From: BPJU01 sp964425225
Lineage (GTDB): Bacteria > Planctomycetota > Planctomycetia > Pirellulales > Pirellulaceae
Length of the DNA: 64,000 nt
Reading direction: 5' to 3'
NCBI GenBank assembly: GCA_964425225.1
Contig: CAYRMD010000006.1
Coordinates: forward strand, 26,375 to 90,374
Position 1 is the stretch's first letter. Each line of letters starts with the position of its first letter. Made by a program: the position numbers and the translations under genes. The notes below the pieces were generated by a model. It searched no databases. It worked only from the letters and a program-made list of their open reading frames with translations, and was not told the DNA's origin. Shown here one piece after another: positions 19,102 to 28,012 of the stretch.

Positions 19102-19833
19102 TTAGCTCCAGCTATCTACCAAAGCGAGCATGTCGTTAATGGCTGCCATATCCGCCAGATGGCCTCCCAGCCAGAACGGATGCTGTAGATGAACGAGCAT
19201 TCGGGCGAGCCATTCGCGGTGCGAGACCCGACGAACACTTGCCGGCCAATCAGCGGCGTCTCTCCCAACGCCCCGCATCGGCATGGAGCATTGGTCGCAC
19301 AACTCCTGCCACGAAATGGCTCGGCCCGCCTGGCACACGTCAATCAGTTGCGGTAGCGGATCGCTGGCCACGGCGATGAGGAACTGATTGCAGTGCGTTA
19401 CAGCGACGATTTTCAGTCCGACACGGCGTGCTACGGCTTTATAAATCAAGGCCAATGTCACATCGGCTGCCTGACGCAGCGCGAGTGCCGTCGGCAAGTA
19501 GACGTGCACGGGCAGAATATGACTCCTAACTTGGCAAAAACCCTCATCGTCGAAGAAGACATCATGTAGGTGTGCCAGCAGAGCATCTGTCTGGCGGCGA
19601 CGCACGCGCTCAAGAACCTTTTGCGCCAAGCCTTCCAACTCACGCAGCGTTTCCCATGGATTAATGTCCTCGAATGCGTGCTGAGCAACAGCTAAGGCAG
19701 CACCCTCTAGTCCCGTGTCCGTCTCGATGCACGATCTGTGTCTAGCCAACAGTTGGTAAGCAGTCGGATGACACCGGGGCTGGCTGCCACAACTCATTTG
19801 ATCCAAACCTAAGCTAAGATAGTCGTTATTCAT
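19102..19833 (-). CDS. Divergent SirB1-like (transglutaminase-like) protein
   Basis: A 243-residue cytosolic-looking protein with the SirB1/Transglut_core2 layout: an N-terminal helical part, LAHLHDVFFDDEGFCQVR, then ADVTLALIYKAVARRVGL and a following strand. Where the family, and the fusion protein at 13562-15811, has GHFxV, this one reads NQFLIAV, so the conserved His is replaced by Gln. It is therefore probably not a normal member enzymatically. It runs towards the DUF3500 gene; the partners are unknown. Confidence 0.65.
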   Translation of the reverse strand: MNNDYLSLGLDQMSCGSQPRCHPTAYQLLARHRSCIETDTGLEGAALAVAQHAFEDINPWETLRELEGLAQKVLERVRRRQTDALLAHLHDVFFDDEGFCQVRSHILPVHVYLPTALALRQAADVTLALIYKAVARRVGLKIVAVTHCNQFLIAVASDPLPQLIDVCQAGRAISWQELCDQCSMPMRGVGRDAADWPASVRRVSHREWLARMLVHLQHPFWLGGHLADMAAINDMLALVDSWS

Positions 19834-20091
19834 TGTGACCTCATGTTAACCCGGAGCACGCGGCCCGTGGTTTTTCGACCAATTGGACGTTCAACTCTCC
19901 GAATTAATAAACGTTCTAGACCGGCAAAACCGACAAATCCTGGCGAAAAAAACAAAAAAATGCGTCCAGACGAGAAAACGTCCCAGGTGGCCGTGCGTGC
20001 GTCTTCTGCGTGCGTCCTCTTTGTAGGCAGGCCGTAATCGAGTTGGCTATCGCCCGAGTTCTCGCTATCGCTTCCGAAGACGAATAACTTT

Positions 20092-20150
20092 ACAGAGCCA
20101 CGACCGCCAGGGAGCGCCACCCCAAGAGAGCCGTGACCGTCAGGGAGCAG
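20092..20150 (+). repeat. Two tandem copies of the GAGCCGCGACCGT intergenic repeat
   Basis: Degenerate copies at 20094-20117 and 20128-20150 each read GAGCCNNGACCGNC followed by AGGGAGC. The same core occurs at 30023, 47069, 49703 and 51639 on this strand, and inverted at 21257, 47402, 49640 and 52087. Confidence 0.75.
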
Positions 20151-21214
20151 CCCTTTGCAAATCGGGCCAGGTTCTTTGATCACGGCAGATGCGGAATCCG
20201 CTCCTATAGGTCGTGCGTTTCCCGGGTCCACCACGTTCGGGGCGCCGCGGCTGGGGATACAGATTATTAGCTTATGCCATAAGCTTTCTCAAAAACGCAC
20301 GAATCAGAGCGCGCTGCTCCGACGACACACACACTTACGGTCACGACCGCAAAACGCATCAACGCTAGTCACGTCGCTGGCCGCATCTTGTGCTAGCATA
20401 ACCGGAACGAAAACGTGTTCCGGACGACCGCGTCGCAAAACCCCGAGCAGCCTTGTAGCGCGACTTAAGCCATTTGGACATTAGTTCGCCAATCTATCCA
20501 GACAATGGCGGTTTTCGTCACGTTACAGGGGAAAAGTCCGGAGTTGTGCGAAAATTACTAGTTTGCTCAGAATACCTTTTCTATTGTGTTTCTGCGGTCT
20601 TGCCAAGTTGGGCAAATTATCTAAACTAATGGTCACGGTGCCTGTCCCCTTGCCTACCGGGCCTGGCCCCGGGGCCGAAAGGACCTGGCCCCGGGCTCGG
20701 TACCACCCTCTTTAATTCATGACTATGATTATAGCGACACTTATGTATGGCACACTGACCTGGCACGATTACGGTGTTTCAAAGAACCTTGCAGCTTGAA
20801 GCGCACTGGATGGACGTCGTTGGACACGGGCCATTGGAAACCTCTTTTATCGAGATTGCTGGCAAGCGTTGTCGCCTAAGGACAAGATAAGCGCTAGCAG
20901 TCACAGCTCGACAAGATGTTGTAAGAGGCTAGCAGAAGGAACGCTACCCAATCACTGCGCGGCAGCTTTGCGAATGGGAATCGGCGCCGGCGGCTAGTGG
21001 GTTTGTTAACCGTTGGGCGGCACCGCACGGCCGGTCCACTCTACGAGTTGTTGCCGTTCCTCGACACCCATCGTTGCTGGAAGCCGAGCATCCATCAGGG
21101 GTGCCAGTTGCGCGGATTGGCGAACAGACAATCGCAACTAGGCTTTGGACGAACTGCAATTACGTAAAGACGCTGCGCCTGACGTAGGCGGTCAGAAGAA
21201 TGTTCATGCAGTCT

Positions 21215-21510
21215 TCTATGCGCCTTTGTGCCTTTGTGTTGAACTGAATAGAATTGGCCGCTCCCTTACGGACGCGGCTCTGTTGAGCTTTCGCTTGGCA
21301 CAGCGCCTTTGCCAGGGAGCATCCGCATCGGCTCACATTGGGTCGCGCCGAGAAACGCATACCTCGTAAGGTCCGCCACATCACCGAATGATTTTGTTTC
21401 AATTCTTGCCGCGGAGACTAGGGGAAACTTCCGCCAAGATCCGCCGTTGACACCAAACCATCCCACCTTCAATCGAGATGCACACATCAGACGGCCCGTT
21501 GAACCTGGCA
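21215..21510. repeat. Long intergenic repeat, copy A
   Basis: It aligns by eye with 47365-47660. The shared order is the GCGCCTTTG block, AGAATTGGCCGCTCCCTTAC, CGCGGCTC, GCCTTTGCCA, ATCGGCTCACATT, GGTCG, then ACACCAAA and AGATGCA near the right end. The left two-thirds is clearly homologous and the middle is more diverged. Confidence 0.7.
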
Positions 21511-21627
21511 GGTATAGCATTGCCGCGCTTGTTTCGTTAAAATACAGACACGTAGTACTTCGGTAGCGGGCCGTGTTCGCGCTGTCGAACAAATGGTGGT
21601 TAAGGCTTGTGGTAGAGGAGGGAACAG

Positions 21628-22290
21628 ATGGTACGAGCGCTTGCGTTGGGCTTAGTGTTACTGGTGACGGGCGTAGCACAGGCTAACGACTTGCGAGGGT
21701 TCTACTTAGAGTCGCGCACCTGTCAGGTCTATACAGGTCCATGTTTTGCCAACAGCGAAATGGGACTCACCGGACGGGAAGCGATCATGGCTTGGCACAT
21801 CGATCGTGGTCAATTTGCCGGCGTAGACCTGTCGGGTCTGAGTGTGTTGTTAGTCTTGCGTGCTTCGGAGACGTTGGGATTCCAGGGTGTGGATGGTGTC
21901 CGCCAGGTCCGATCCGTGGTGATAGTGGACGATCGAGCCAGCGTCGAGCAGCAAGCTGCCTTGGTGGACTTTGCAAAGCAATATGCGGGTCGGGCGGCGG
22001 AAAACATTGTGGAAGTGCGGGCTTTGCCCATTCAGATGTCGCTGGACCGCGATAGCCTGGTTGGGACCTTGGTGGCGGGTCGAGAAGTCAAACTCGCTAC
22101 GCGCAAGGCGCGCGCCACGGATTGCATTTGCTCGAACGAAGTCGCATTCTATCCACCGTTAGCCCCGGTGGAGCACTTTGCGGCGGGTATTACGACGGAA
22201 GGCGAGTTCCGCGGTACAGGTTTGGGGGCTCGGTGGTCGACGCCGCAGTCGCGCAGCGCGTACGTTGCAACGTTCCGCTATCGCTCATAA
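21628..22290 (+). CDS. DUF1326 family exported protein
   Basis: A 220-residue protein with a short signal peptide (MVRALALGLVLLVTGVAQA). The diagnostic start of the mature part is LRGFYLESRTCQVYTGPCFANSEMGLTGREAIMAW (given in pieces: ESRTCQVYTGPCFAN, then EMGLTGREAIMAW). Further Cys residues occur at TDCICSNEVAF. DUF1326 members share the CxxYTGPC pattern and have no established role; the Cys pairs suggest metal or disulfide chemistry. GAGGAGGG precedes the ATG. A strong terminator follows. Confidence 0.85.
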   Translation: MVRALALGLVLLVTGVAQANDLRGFYLESRTCQVYTGPCFANSEMGLTGREAIMAWHIDRGQFAGVDLSGLSVLLVLRASETLGFQGVDGVRQVRSVVIVDDRASVEQQAALVDFAKQYAGRAAENIVEVRALPIQMSLDRDSLVGTLVAGREVKLATRKARATDCICSNEVAFYPPLAPVEHFAAGITTEGEFRGTGLGARWSTPQSRSAYVATFRYRS

Positions 22291-22362
22291 CCGGGCCAAG
22301 CCTATCCCACCACTGAGTTGGCCGGCCCGAAGAGCGCTGAACCCGTTGTTCGACGCAAGATA

Positions 22363-22396
22363 AAGCGTCCGGTCAGCACGGTCGGACGCTTTTTTT
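22363..22396 (+). terminator. Rho-independent terminator after the DUF1326 gene
   Basis: A perfect 9-bp stem AAGCGTCCG/CGGACGCTT (22363-22371 and 22383-22391) with an 11-base loop, followed by a T run to 22396. Confidence 0.9.
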
Positions 22397-22442
22397 CATT
22401 GGTTTACATGTGATTGTAAAGCGCAAAGGAAGGAGTGCCTCA

Positions 22443-23099
22443 ATGCCCAAACGCTGTTCGCTAGCCGGTGCATTAGTGATCCTCGTTGCTTCAACTACAT
22501 GGGGACAGGATTATCGGATCGAATCGGTGAATGAGCCGGCTTCGGCTGATGGGTTAGCGCCTGCGATTGCTGCCGAACTTTCTCAGCAAGCAGTGCGCGT
22601 TTACCGGCGCGGGAGGCCCCTTTTTGACATCTGGCTGTGTCGGCAACTGTCGGTGCCTTCTTTGCAAGTACCCGCCGACGTGCTTTTCCCCTTCCAACCG
22701 GGCCAACTTGTAGGAGTGATCCGCGTGCATCGGAAAACCACAGACATTCGTAGCCAGGATATCGAAGCAGGAACCTATACCTTACGGTTCGGGTTGCAAC
22801 CGGTCGACGGAGCCCACGTGGGTACATCGCCGACACGCGACTTTCTGTTGCTCTTGCCGTTGGCTCGGGACACACAACCGGGACTGCTCGAATACAAGCA
22901 ACTCACCGAATGGAGCGCCGAAGTAGCCGGTACGAGCCATCCGTGCTTACTCTCCTTGCAACGCGCCACGGGGGACGAACCGGTCCGGCAGTTGGAAGAC
23001 CGCGGCTGGTGGCTGGTACGATTGGAACTCCCCGTGGTGCACGAGGGTAAGCCGCACCGATTGGCGGCCGACTTAGTGGTCGAAGGGCAAGCCGAATAG
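22443..23099 (+). CDS. Secreted protein of unknown function
   Basis: A predicted 218-residue protein starting at ATG 22443, with GGAAGGAG about 8 bases upstream; the frame opens at 22410 but lacks a site there. A signal peptide is visible (MPKRCSLAGALVILVASTTWGQ). The mature part is beta-rich (YRIESVNEPA, FPFQPGQLVGVIRVHRKTTDIRSQDI, GTYTLRFGLQPVDGAHVGTSPTRDFLLLLPL in two pieces). The phrase around AGTYTLRFGLQP-DGAHVGTSPTRDF resembles small secreted planctomycete proteins, but I cannot assign a family. The next gene is in the same direction. Confidence 0.75.
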   Translation: MPKRCSLAGALVILVASTTWGQDYRIESVNEPASADGLAPAIAAELSQQAVRVYRRGRPLFDIWLCRQLSVPSLQVPADVLFPFQPGQLVGVIRVHRKTTDIRSQDIEAGTYTLRFGLQPVDGAHVGTSPTRDFLLLLPLARDTQPGLLEYKQLTEWSAEVAGTSHPCLLSLQRATGDEPVRQLEDRGWWLVRLELPVVHEGKPHRLAADLVVEGQAE

Positions 23100-23186
23100 C
23101 AATCGACGTACAGGCGATTCGACAACTAACCGATCGCGCTTCAGGACCTGTGCCACGCCGCGCTCCGAGACAAGGAGCCCTCGCCA

Positions 23187-23717
23187 ATGGTGTTCTTTTT
23201 CCGTACCGTACGTTGTGCATCGCTACTGATCTTGGGGGGCATTCTGTTTGAATCGGGTTTAAGTTTGGGCCAACAGGGCACCCCAGCCCCGCCATACGAA
23301 ACCTTCACCATACGCGGACGCATTGTCTGGTTGAACGAGGTATTGAGCCGGCAGTTTGGCATTCAAATTGTGCCGGAAGCTGCCCAACAAGTCCTGGCCC
23401 TACAAACGGAAGACGGCACGCTCTATCCGATCGCTGACGACATTCGAGGTCGCGCCCTTCGGCGCGACGAGCGCCTACGTACACTCGAACGTTGCGAACT
23501 GCTGGTGCGGCGCTACCGTGGCTCGCCGGTCGTGCAGATCATTCGTATGTTCGAATGGCAAGGTGGTCGCCGATACGAATTGGATTACTATTGCGATATC
23601 TGCGCCATAGTCATGTTCGAGAATCGGCCCTGTGACTGTTGTCAGGGCCCTGTCGAACTGCGGCGCCGCGAGATTAAAGAGTCTTCGCACGATCCGCTCG
23701 AACCGTCTCGGCAATAA
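23187..23717 (+). CDS. Secreted protein of unknown function with a CxxC...CxCC cluster
   Basis: A 176-residue protein with a signal-like N-terminus (MVFFFRTVRCASLLILGGIL) and a small-domain feel: FTIRGRIVWLNEVLSRQFGI, LALQTEDGTLYPIADDIRGR, CELLVRRYRGSPVVQIIRMF. The C-terminal YYCDICAI and RPCDCCQGPVELRRRE form a CxxC-x(n)-CxCC set suitable for metal or haem binding. AAGGAG precedes the ATG. It is separated from the upstream secreted protein by 87 bases and could be cotranscribed with it. The function is unknown. Confidence 0.72.
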   Translation: MVFFFRTVRCASLLILGGILFESGLSLGQQGTPAPPYETFTIRGRIVWLNEVLSRQFGIQIVPEAAQQVLALQTEDGTLYPIADDIRGRALRRDERLRTLERCELLVRRYRGSPVVQIIRMFEWQGGRRYELDYYCDICAIVMFENRPCDCCQGPVELRRREIKESSHDPLEPSRQ

Positions 23718-23754
23718 TCGGAGCGGGCACTGCTGAATTCTTTTGGGCAGACCG

Positions 23755-23782
23755 TTGTATTGACTTGCAGAAAGCGTATAAT
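23755..23782 (+). promoter_or_regulatory. Candidate promoter of the molybdenum hydroxylase operon
   Basis: A perfect -10 box TATAAT at 23777-23782 with TTGTAT 16 bases upstream (23755-23760), leaving a leader of about 90 bases before the first gene. Confidence 0.55.
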
Positions 23783-23880
23783 CTCGACCAGTGTGAAGCG
23801 GCGCAATCGCAGGACCAGCGATTGGGCGGCTCGCCAAGTGCGTCGTTTTACCGGGTCATTGTTTCAGGAAAGGTACGCTC

Positions 23881-24498
23881 ATGACCAACGCGCACGATGA
23901 TACCAGCCGACGAAGCGGTTTTAGTCGGCGCGAATTCTTGAAAGGCTCGGGAGTCGTAGCTGCGGCAACGGCTCTCCAGGAACAAACCAGCAGCCTGGCT
24001 CAGGAGCAGGGTGTCGAGTTGGTACGCGGCAAGAAGCGGATCACGTTGGAAGTCAACGGGGAGTCCGTTTCTGTAGAAGTCGAGACGCGTACGACGTTGC
24101 TTGAGCTGCTGCGCTACCAGTTAGACTTGACCGGTGCCAAACCGGTGAGCACCGACGGTAGCTGCGGAGCTAGCACGGTGTTAGTCGACGGCAAGCCAGC
24201 TCTGGCCGCTGCCGTGTTGGCGATCGCATGTGACGGCAAGAAAGTCCAAACCGTAGAAAGTCTGGCTCAACCGGAACTGGATCCAGTTCCCAAAGCGTTT
24301 GTCGAGCATGACGCCCAACAATGCGGTTTTTGCACGCCCGGATTCGTTATGGCCGTGTGGGCTTTCTTAAACCGACACCCCAATGCGACGGAAGAAGAAA
24401 TCCGACAGGGCCTCAACGGCAACATCTGTCGTTGCGGTACGTATGCCAATGTATTCCAAGCGGTCCTCTCCTTGGTGAAAGGAGGCACAAATGGCTAA
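23881..24498 (+). CDS. Tat-exported [2Fe-2S] subunit of a molybdenum hydroxylase, with two ligand Cys replaced by Ser
   Basis: The small subunit of a xanthine-oxidase-family enzyme, 205 residues, carrying electrons from the Mo site. The N-terminus SRREFLKGSGVVAAATAL is a twin-arginine signal, so the assembled complex is probably folded in the cytoplasm and exported. The C-terminal cluster domain is intact: CGFC (C148, C151) and CRC (C183, C185). The plant-type domain normally has C-x4-C-x2-C plus a distal Cys; here it reads S90-x4-C95-x2-S98 (in VSTDGSCGASTVLVDG) with C117 retained. Both changed codons are AGC, one base away from TGC. AGGAAAGG precedes the ATG, and the gene overlaps the large-subunit gene by 8 bases. 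Confidence 0.92.
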   Translation: MTNAHDDTSRRSGFSRREFLKGSGVVAAATALQEQTSSLAQEQGVELVRGKKRITLEVNGESVSVEVETRTTLLELLRYQLDLTGAKPVSTDGSCGASTVLVDGKPALAAAVLAIACDGKKVQTVESLAQPELDPVPKAFVEHDAQQCGFCTPGFVMAVWAFLNRHPNATEEEIRQGLNGNICRCGTYANVFQAVLSLVKGGTNG

Positions 24499-26686
24499 CT
24501 ATGCATGGCCGAGCCGAGAAGAAGCTCAGGTTATCGGCAAGAAAACCTCGCGGTTGGATGGGGTTGCCAAGGCGACCGGAGCTGCCAAATACACGTACGA
24601 CGTCAATTTGAAGAATCAACTGATCGCCAAGGCTCTCGGTTGCCCTCATGCCCACTGCCGGATCACGGCGATCGATGTGGCGCCGGCTTGGAGAGTGCCG
24701 GGAGTCGTGCACGTGGAAGTACTGCGGGATGCCGGCAGCGAAATCGAATGGCAGGGCGAGATTCTAGCCGTTGTGGCGGCAGAAACCGAGGGTGCTGCAG
24801 CCGAAGGTGTGAAGGCCATTCGTGTTCAATACGAGCCGCTCGACGTATTCGTCAAAGACTACGATTTGCAAGCTGCAGAGCAAGCTGGCCGTACCTCCAG
24901 TGGTGGCGGTCGAGTACAAACCGAGCGCGAGCCCGGCCCCAACGACGACGAAGAGAAGTTCGCCGACGCGGAAATCGAGCGATTGCTCAAAGCTTCCAAG
25001 TATGTGGTCGAAGGCTTCTACGGAATCGATGCGATAACTCATTGCTGTCTGGAACCACACGGGTCAACCGTGGTCTTCCAAGACGGCAAATTGCTGGCCT
25101 ATCTTTCCACGCAAAATGTCTCCGGAACGGATGACGGTTTTGCTCGCGATTTGAACTTGACAGCCAGCGATGTCGAAGTGCGTTGCGACTACATCGGCGG
25201 CGGCTTTGGCAGCAAATTCGCCCCCGATTACTGGGGAACTGCCGCAGCACGTATCAGTCAGAAAACGGGGCGCCCCGTCAAGTTCATGCTGGACCGCGAT
25301 CTAGAGCTCAAGCTAGCCGGCAACCGTCCATCGGGTTACTTGAAAGTCCGGATCGGAGCCGATGAAAACGGGGTGATCCAAGTTTGGGATTCGCACCATT
25401 GGGGTACCGGTGGAGCAACAGGTGGTGCAGTAAGCCAGAATGTAATACCGTACGTGCTAGTACCCAAGAATTATCGGCGGCGCGTCACCAATATTAAAAC
25501 GAATGCCGCGCCGGCTCGCGCCTGGCGTGCTCCGAACCACCCGCAAGCCTGTGCGCTATCCCAAACCGTGATCGATGACTTGGCCCGCGTGATGGGCAAA
25601 GACAGTTACGATATTTTCCTAGCCAACCTCGACAATGCAACCAACGGCAAGGCCGAGGTGTACCGCGAGCAGATGCGGATTGCGGCGGAACTGATGGGCT
25701 GGAAGGAAAAATACCACCTACATGGTAAAGGGCCGCGCCGCGGTTCGATCGTCGAGGGACTCGGTATGGCCCTGCACACCTGGGGAGGAGCAGCCAACAA
25801 CTCAACCTGTACTCTCCGCATTCGCCCGGACGGCAGCGTCGAGTCGTGGTGCGGTACCCAGGACCTGGGAACGGGTACACGAACCGTCTGCGCCATGGTT
25901 TTCGCCGAGACGTTCGGTTTGACGCCGTCGGACGTTCGCGTCAACATCGGTTCGTCGAAATATCCCAATAGCGGTGCCTCGGGCGGTAGCACCACCGTCG
26001 GAGGCGTATCGGAGTCCCATCGAAGAGCAGCTCAAGATGCGCTCGAAAAACTCTTTGCGCTGGTGGCTCCGAAACTCCAGGCGCAGCCCGACCAATTAGA
26101 GGCCGTGGCGGGCCGAATTCGTGTGAAGGGAGCACCGGATCGCAGCGTGTCATGGAAGGAAGCTTGCGCGCTGCTGGGCAACATGCCGCTGGAGGTCACT
26201 CAGAGTTATCGGTCAGGCACCCCCAGTCCGCTCAGCAGTAGTCAAGTGGCTGGCGTGCAAATGGCTCACGTGGCCGTCGACCTCGAAACCGGTGTGGTGC
26301 GGATGATCAAGTTCGTTGCGGTGCAAGACCAGGGGCTAGTGATCAATCCCAAGACGTGTGCCAGCCAAATTTATGGCGGTGTGTGCATGGGGATTGCCGG
26401 CGCCTTATACGAGCAGCGAATTATGGATCCGGAAACCGGTGCGTTTGTCAATTGTGAGTTGTCCGATTACCGCTTGCCGCGGCTCGGGGATGTCGGAGAA
26501 ATCATCGTGCATTTGTACGAGCCGGAAAGCGAGCGCCAGCGCGGCGTGGTGGGGAATGGCGAACCGCCAGTGATCAGCCCCATCGCCGCTATCTCCAACG
26601 CCATTTGTAACGCAACGGGAGTGCGAGTTCCGGTAGCTCCCTATACACCGCAACGGGTGCTCGAAGCCTTGCAGAGGAGGGCTTAA
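24491..26686 (+). CDS. Molybdopterin-binding (large) subunit of the molybdenum hydroxylase
   Basis: The catalytic subunit, 731 residues, of the xanthine dehydrogenase/aldehyde oxidoreductase family. It has the Ald_Xan_dh a/b hammerhead domain at the start (GKKTSRLDGVAKATGAAKYTYD) and molybdopterin-binding motifs including GGGFGSKF (about residue 236) and GTQDLGTGTRT. The base-catalytic Glu lies in GNGEPP (about E691). Members oxidise purines, aldehydes or N-heterocycles; the substrate here is not predictable. AAAGGAGG precedes the ATG. It has no signal of its own, so it would ride out on the Tat signal of the small subunit. The FAD gene starts 2 bases after the stop. Confidence 0.93.
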   Translation: MANYAWPSREEAQVIGKKTSRLDGVAKATGAAKYTYDVNLKNQLIAKALGCPHAHCRITAIDVAPAWRVPGVVHVEVLRDAGSEIEWQGEILAVVAAETEGAAAEGVKAIRVQYEPLDVFVKDYDLQAAEQAGRTSSGGGRVQTEREPGPNDDEEKFADAEIERLLKASKYVVEGFYGIDAITHCCLEPHGSTVVFQDGKLLAYLSTQNVSGTDDGFARDLNLTASDVEVRCDYIGGGFGSKFAPDYWGTAAARISQKTGRPVKFMLDRDLELKLAGNRPSGYLKVRIGADENGVIQVWDSHHWGTGGATGGAVSQNVIPYVLVPKNYRRRVTNIKTNAAPARAWRAPNHPQACALSQTVIDDLARVMGKDSYDIFLANLDNATNGKAEVYREQMRIAAELMGWKEKYHLHGKGPRRGSIVEGLGMALHTWGGAANNSTCTLRIRPDGSVESWCGTQDLGTGTRTVCAMVFAETFGLTPSDVRVNIGSSKYPNSGASGGSTTVGGVSESHRRAAQDALEKLFALVAPKLQAQPDQLEAVAGRIRVKGAPDRSVSWKEACALLGNMPLEVTQSYRSGTPSPLSSSQVAGVQMAHVAVDLETGVVRMIKFVAVQDQGLVINPKTCASQIYGGVCMGIAGALYEQRIMDPETGAFVNCELSDYRLPRLGDVGEIIVHLYEPESERQRGVVGNGEPPVISPIAAISNAICNATGVRVPVAPYTPQRVLEALQRRA

Positions 26687-26688
26687 TT

Positions 26689-27681
26689 ATGAAGCTATTC
26701 GAATATGCGGCGCCGCGCACTGAAGCGGAAGTGCTCCAGGTTCTCTCGCCTGAGTATGGTAAAACGGAAATCCTGGCCGGAGGTACCGACCTTATCGGCT
26801 TAATGAAAAAGATGATCGTTACACCCGAAAGGGTCGTCCATATCATGAACGTGCCCTCGTTGCAGGGCATCGAACCATCGGACGATGGCGGAGTGCGCAT
26901 CGGGGCAGCCACGACACTCGATGTGCTTTTGGAAAGCCCCTATCTGCGCCCGTATCCGGCGGTGCGGCAGGCTATAGCCGGTATCAACAGCCTGCAATTG
27001 CAGGCACAGGGAACGATTGGCGGCGAGCTCTGTCGGCGTCCGATGTGCTGGTTTTTCCGCAATGGCGAAGGGCTGTTTTGGAGCTCGCGGCTCGACCATC
27101 GCGAACGCGACGATCGATATCATGCGATCTTCGATAACGAGGGTCCGGTTCGCTTCGTTTCCGCATCGCGGATCGCTCCGGCACTGGTGGCACTCGACGC
27201 ACGTCTGCGGATCCTTGGGCCCAGTCCCGACGACGAACAGTGGGTCCCCGCATCGGCGTTTTTCCAGAAGCCGAAGAATGAGCTCCAGAAAGAGACGATA
27301 TTGCGGCCGGATCAATTCTTGACCCACATCCAGCTGCCGCCTCCTGACGGATGGCTCAGTGCCACATATGAAGTGCGCCAAAGTGTGGGTCCGGATATGC
27401 CGTTGATGGCCGCCGCTTGCGCGTTCCGCCACAGCGGCGGAATTGTGCGAGAAGCACGTATTGTACTGGGACAAGTCGCACCAACACCATGGTACTCAAC
27501 GGAAGCTGTGGCCGCGCTTCTCGGCATGCCTGTAACCCACCAGACGGCGGAATCGGCCGGTGAAGCCGCCATTGCGCGAGCCACCCCCCTGAATCACAAC
27601 GGATATAAGATCCAACTTGCGAAAGTTGCCGTCAAACGTGCCATCCTTTTGGCCGCCGGTATCGATCCCGGAGGTTTCTGA
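26689..27681 (+). CDS. FAD-binding subunit of the molybdenum hydroxylase
   Basis: A 330-residue medium subunit. The FAD motifs are LAGGTDL (about residues 24-32) and TIGGELCRRPMCWFFRNG (about 105-123), followed by the conserved RYHAIFDNEGPVRFV and the CO_deh_flav C-terminal part. The loop after CWFFRNG, which in PaoB/YagS-like relatives carries several Cys for a [4Fe-4S] cluster, has no further Cys here, so that cluster is probably absent (inference). AGGAGGG lies just before the ATG, and the operon position supports co-assembly with the two subunits upstream. Confidence 0.9.
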   Translation: MKLFEYAAPRTEAEVLQVLSPEYGKTEILAGGTDLIGLMKKMIVTPERVVHIMNVPSLQGIEPSDDGGVRIGAATTLDVLLESPYLRPYPAVRQAIAGINSLQLQAQGTIGGELCRRPMCWFFRNGEGLFWSSRLDHRERDDRYHAIFDNEGPVRFVSASRIAPALVALDARLRILGPSPDDEQWVPASAFFQKPKNELQKETILRPDQFLTHIQLPPPDGWLSATYEVRQSVGPDMPLMAAACAFRHSGGIVREARIVLGQVAPTPWYSTEAVAALLGMPVTHQTAESAGEAAIARATPLNHNGYKIQLAKVAVKRAILLAAGIDPGGF

Positions 27682-27683
27682 AG

Positions 27684-27920
27684 ATGCCGTTTGTCAAGAA
27701 TTATAATGTGCCCGAACCGGTAACGCAGCCGCCTTGTGTCTACCTGCGCGTCAAAGCGGTGTATTGCTCGCCTAACTACCGCGACGACGTCGCCAACGCC
27801 GAACCAGACAGCGAATATGTCTGGTGCGCGTTGACGCAACACGTCTATGGCCCCGATCAACGTTATGTCGGGCGCCGTGAGTGTGTTCCGGGGCGAAATT
27901 GCTATCGAGACACGTATTGA
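27684..27920 (+). CDS. Small Cys-containing protein at the end of the molybdenum hydroxylase operon
   Basis: 78 residues, starting 2 bases after the FAD-subunit stop; its GGAGG lies within the end of that gene, so translation is probably coupled. The pattern PPCVYLRVKAVYC, YVWCALTQHVYGPD and ECVPGRNC gives five Cys in pairs that could bind metal. Similar small proteins with an L-R-x-K and Y-W-C-x-x-T-x-x-x-x-GPD pattern are, from memory, widespread in planctomycetes, so the link to the hydroxylase may be incidental. No function is known. A terminator follows. Confidence 0.7.
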   Translation: MPFVKNYNVPEPVTQPPCVYLRVKAVYCSPNYRDDVANAEPDSEYVWCALTQHVYGPDQRYVGRRECVPGRNCYRDTY

Positions 27921-27977
27921 ACGGCGGCGGTAAGATACAGCCCTCTTCGGGCCGAAGACAACAGCCGACTGTTAACC

Positions 27978-28012
27978 AAAGCCTGGAAGGCGTAAAGCCT
28001 CCCGGGCTTTTT
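27978..28012 (+). terminator. Rho-independent terminator of the molybdenum hydroxylase operon
   Basis: A stem of about 13 bp with one mismatch, AAAGCCTGGAAGG against CCTCCCGGGCTTT, with a 7-base loop and a following T run. Confidence 0.85.

Larger units (their letters stand above)
19834..21627. other. 1.8-kb gap with dispersed repeats
   Basis: No gene recognised. It holds two degenerate copies of the GAGCCGCGACCGT repeat (20092-20117 and 20128-20150), a 17-base palindrome (20269-20285), a GC-rich local duplication of CCTGGCCCCGGG (about 20663-20700) and one copy of a repeat of about 290 bases (21215-21510). Confidence 0.6.

Noticed and set aside
20269..20285. 17-base palindrome AGCTTATG-C-CATAAGCT
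   Set aside because: No adjacent gene or T run, so neither an operator nor a terminator can be argued.
24505..25134. 209-residue frame inside the molybdenum hydroxylase large subunit
   Set aside because: An out-of-frame shadow of a gene with strong family motifs.
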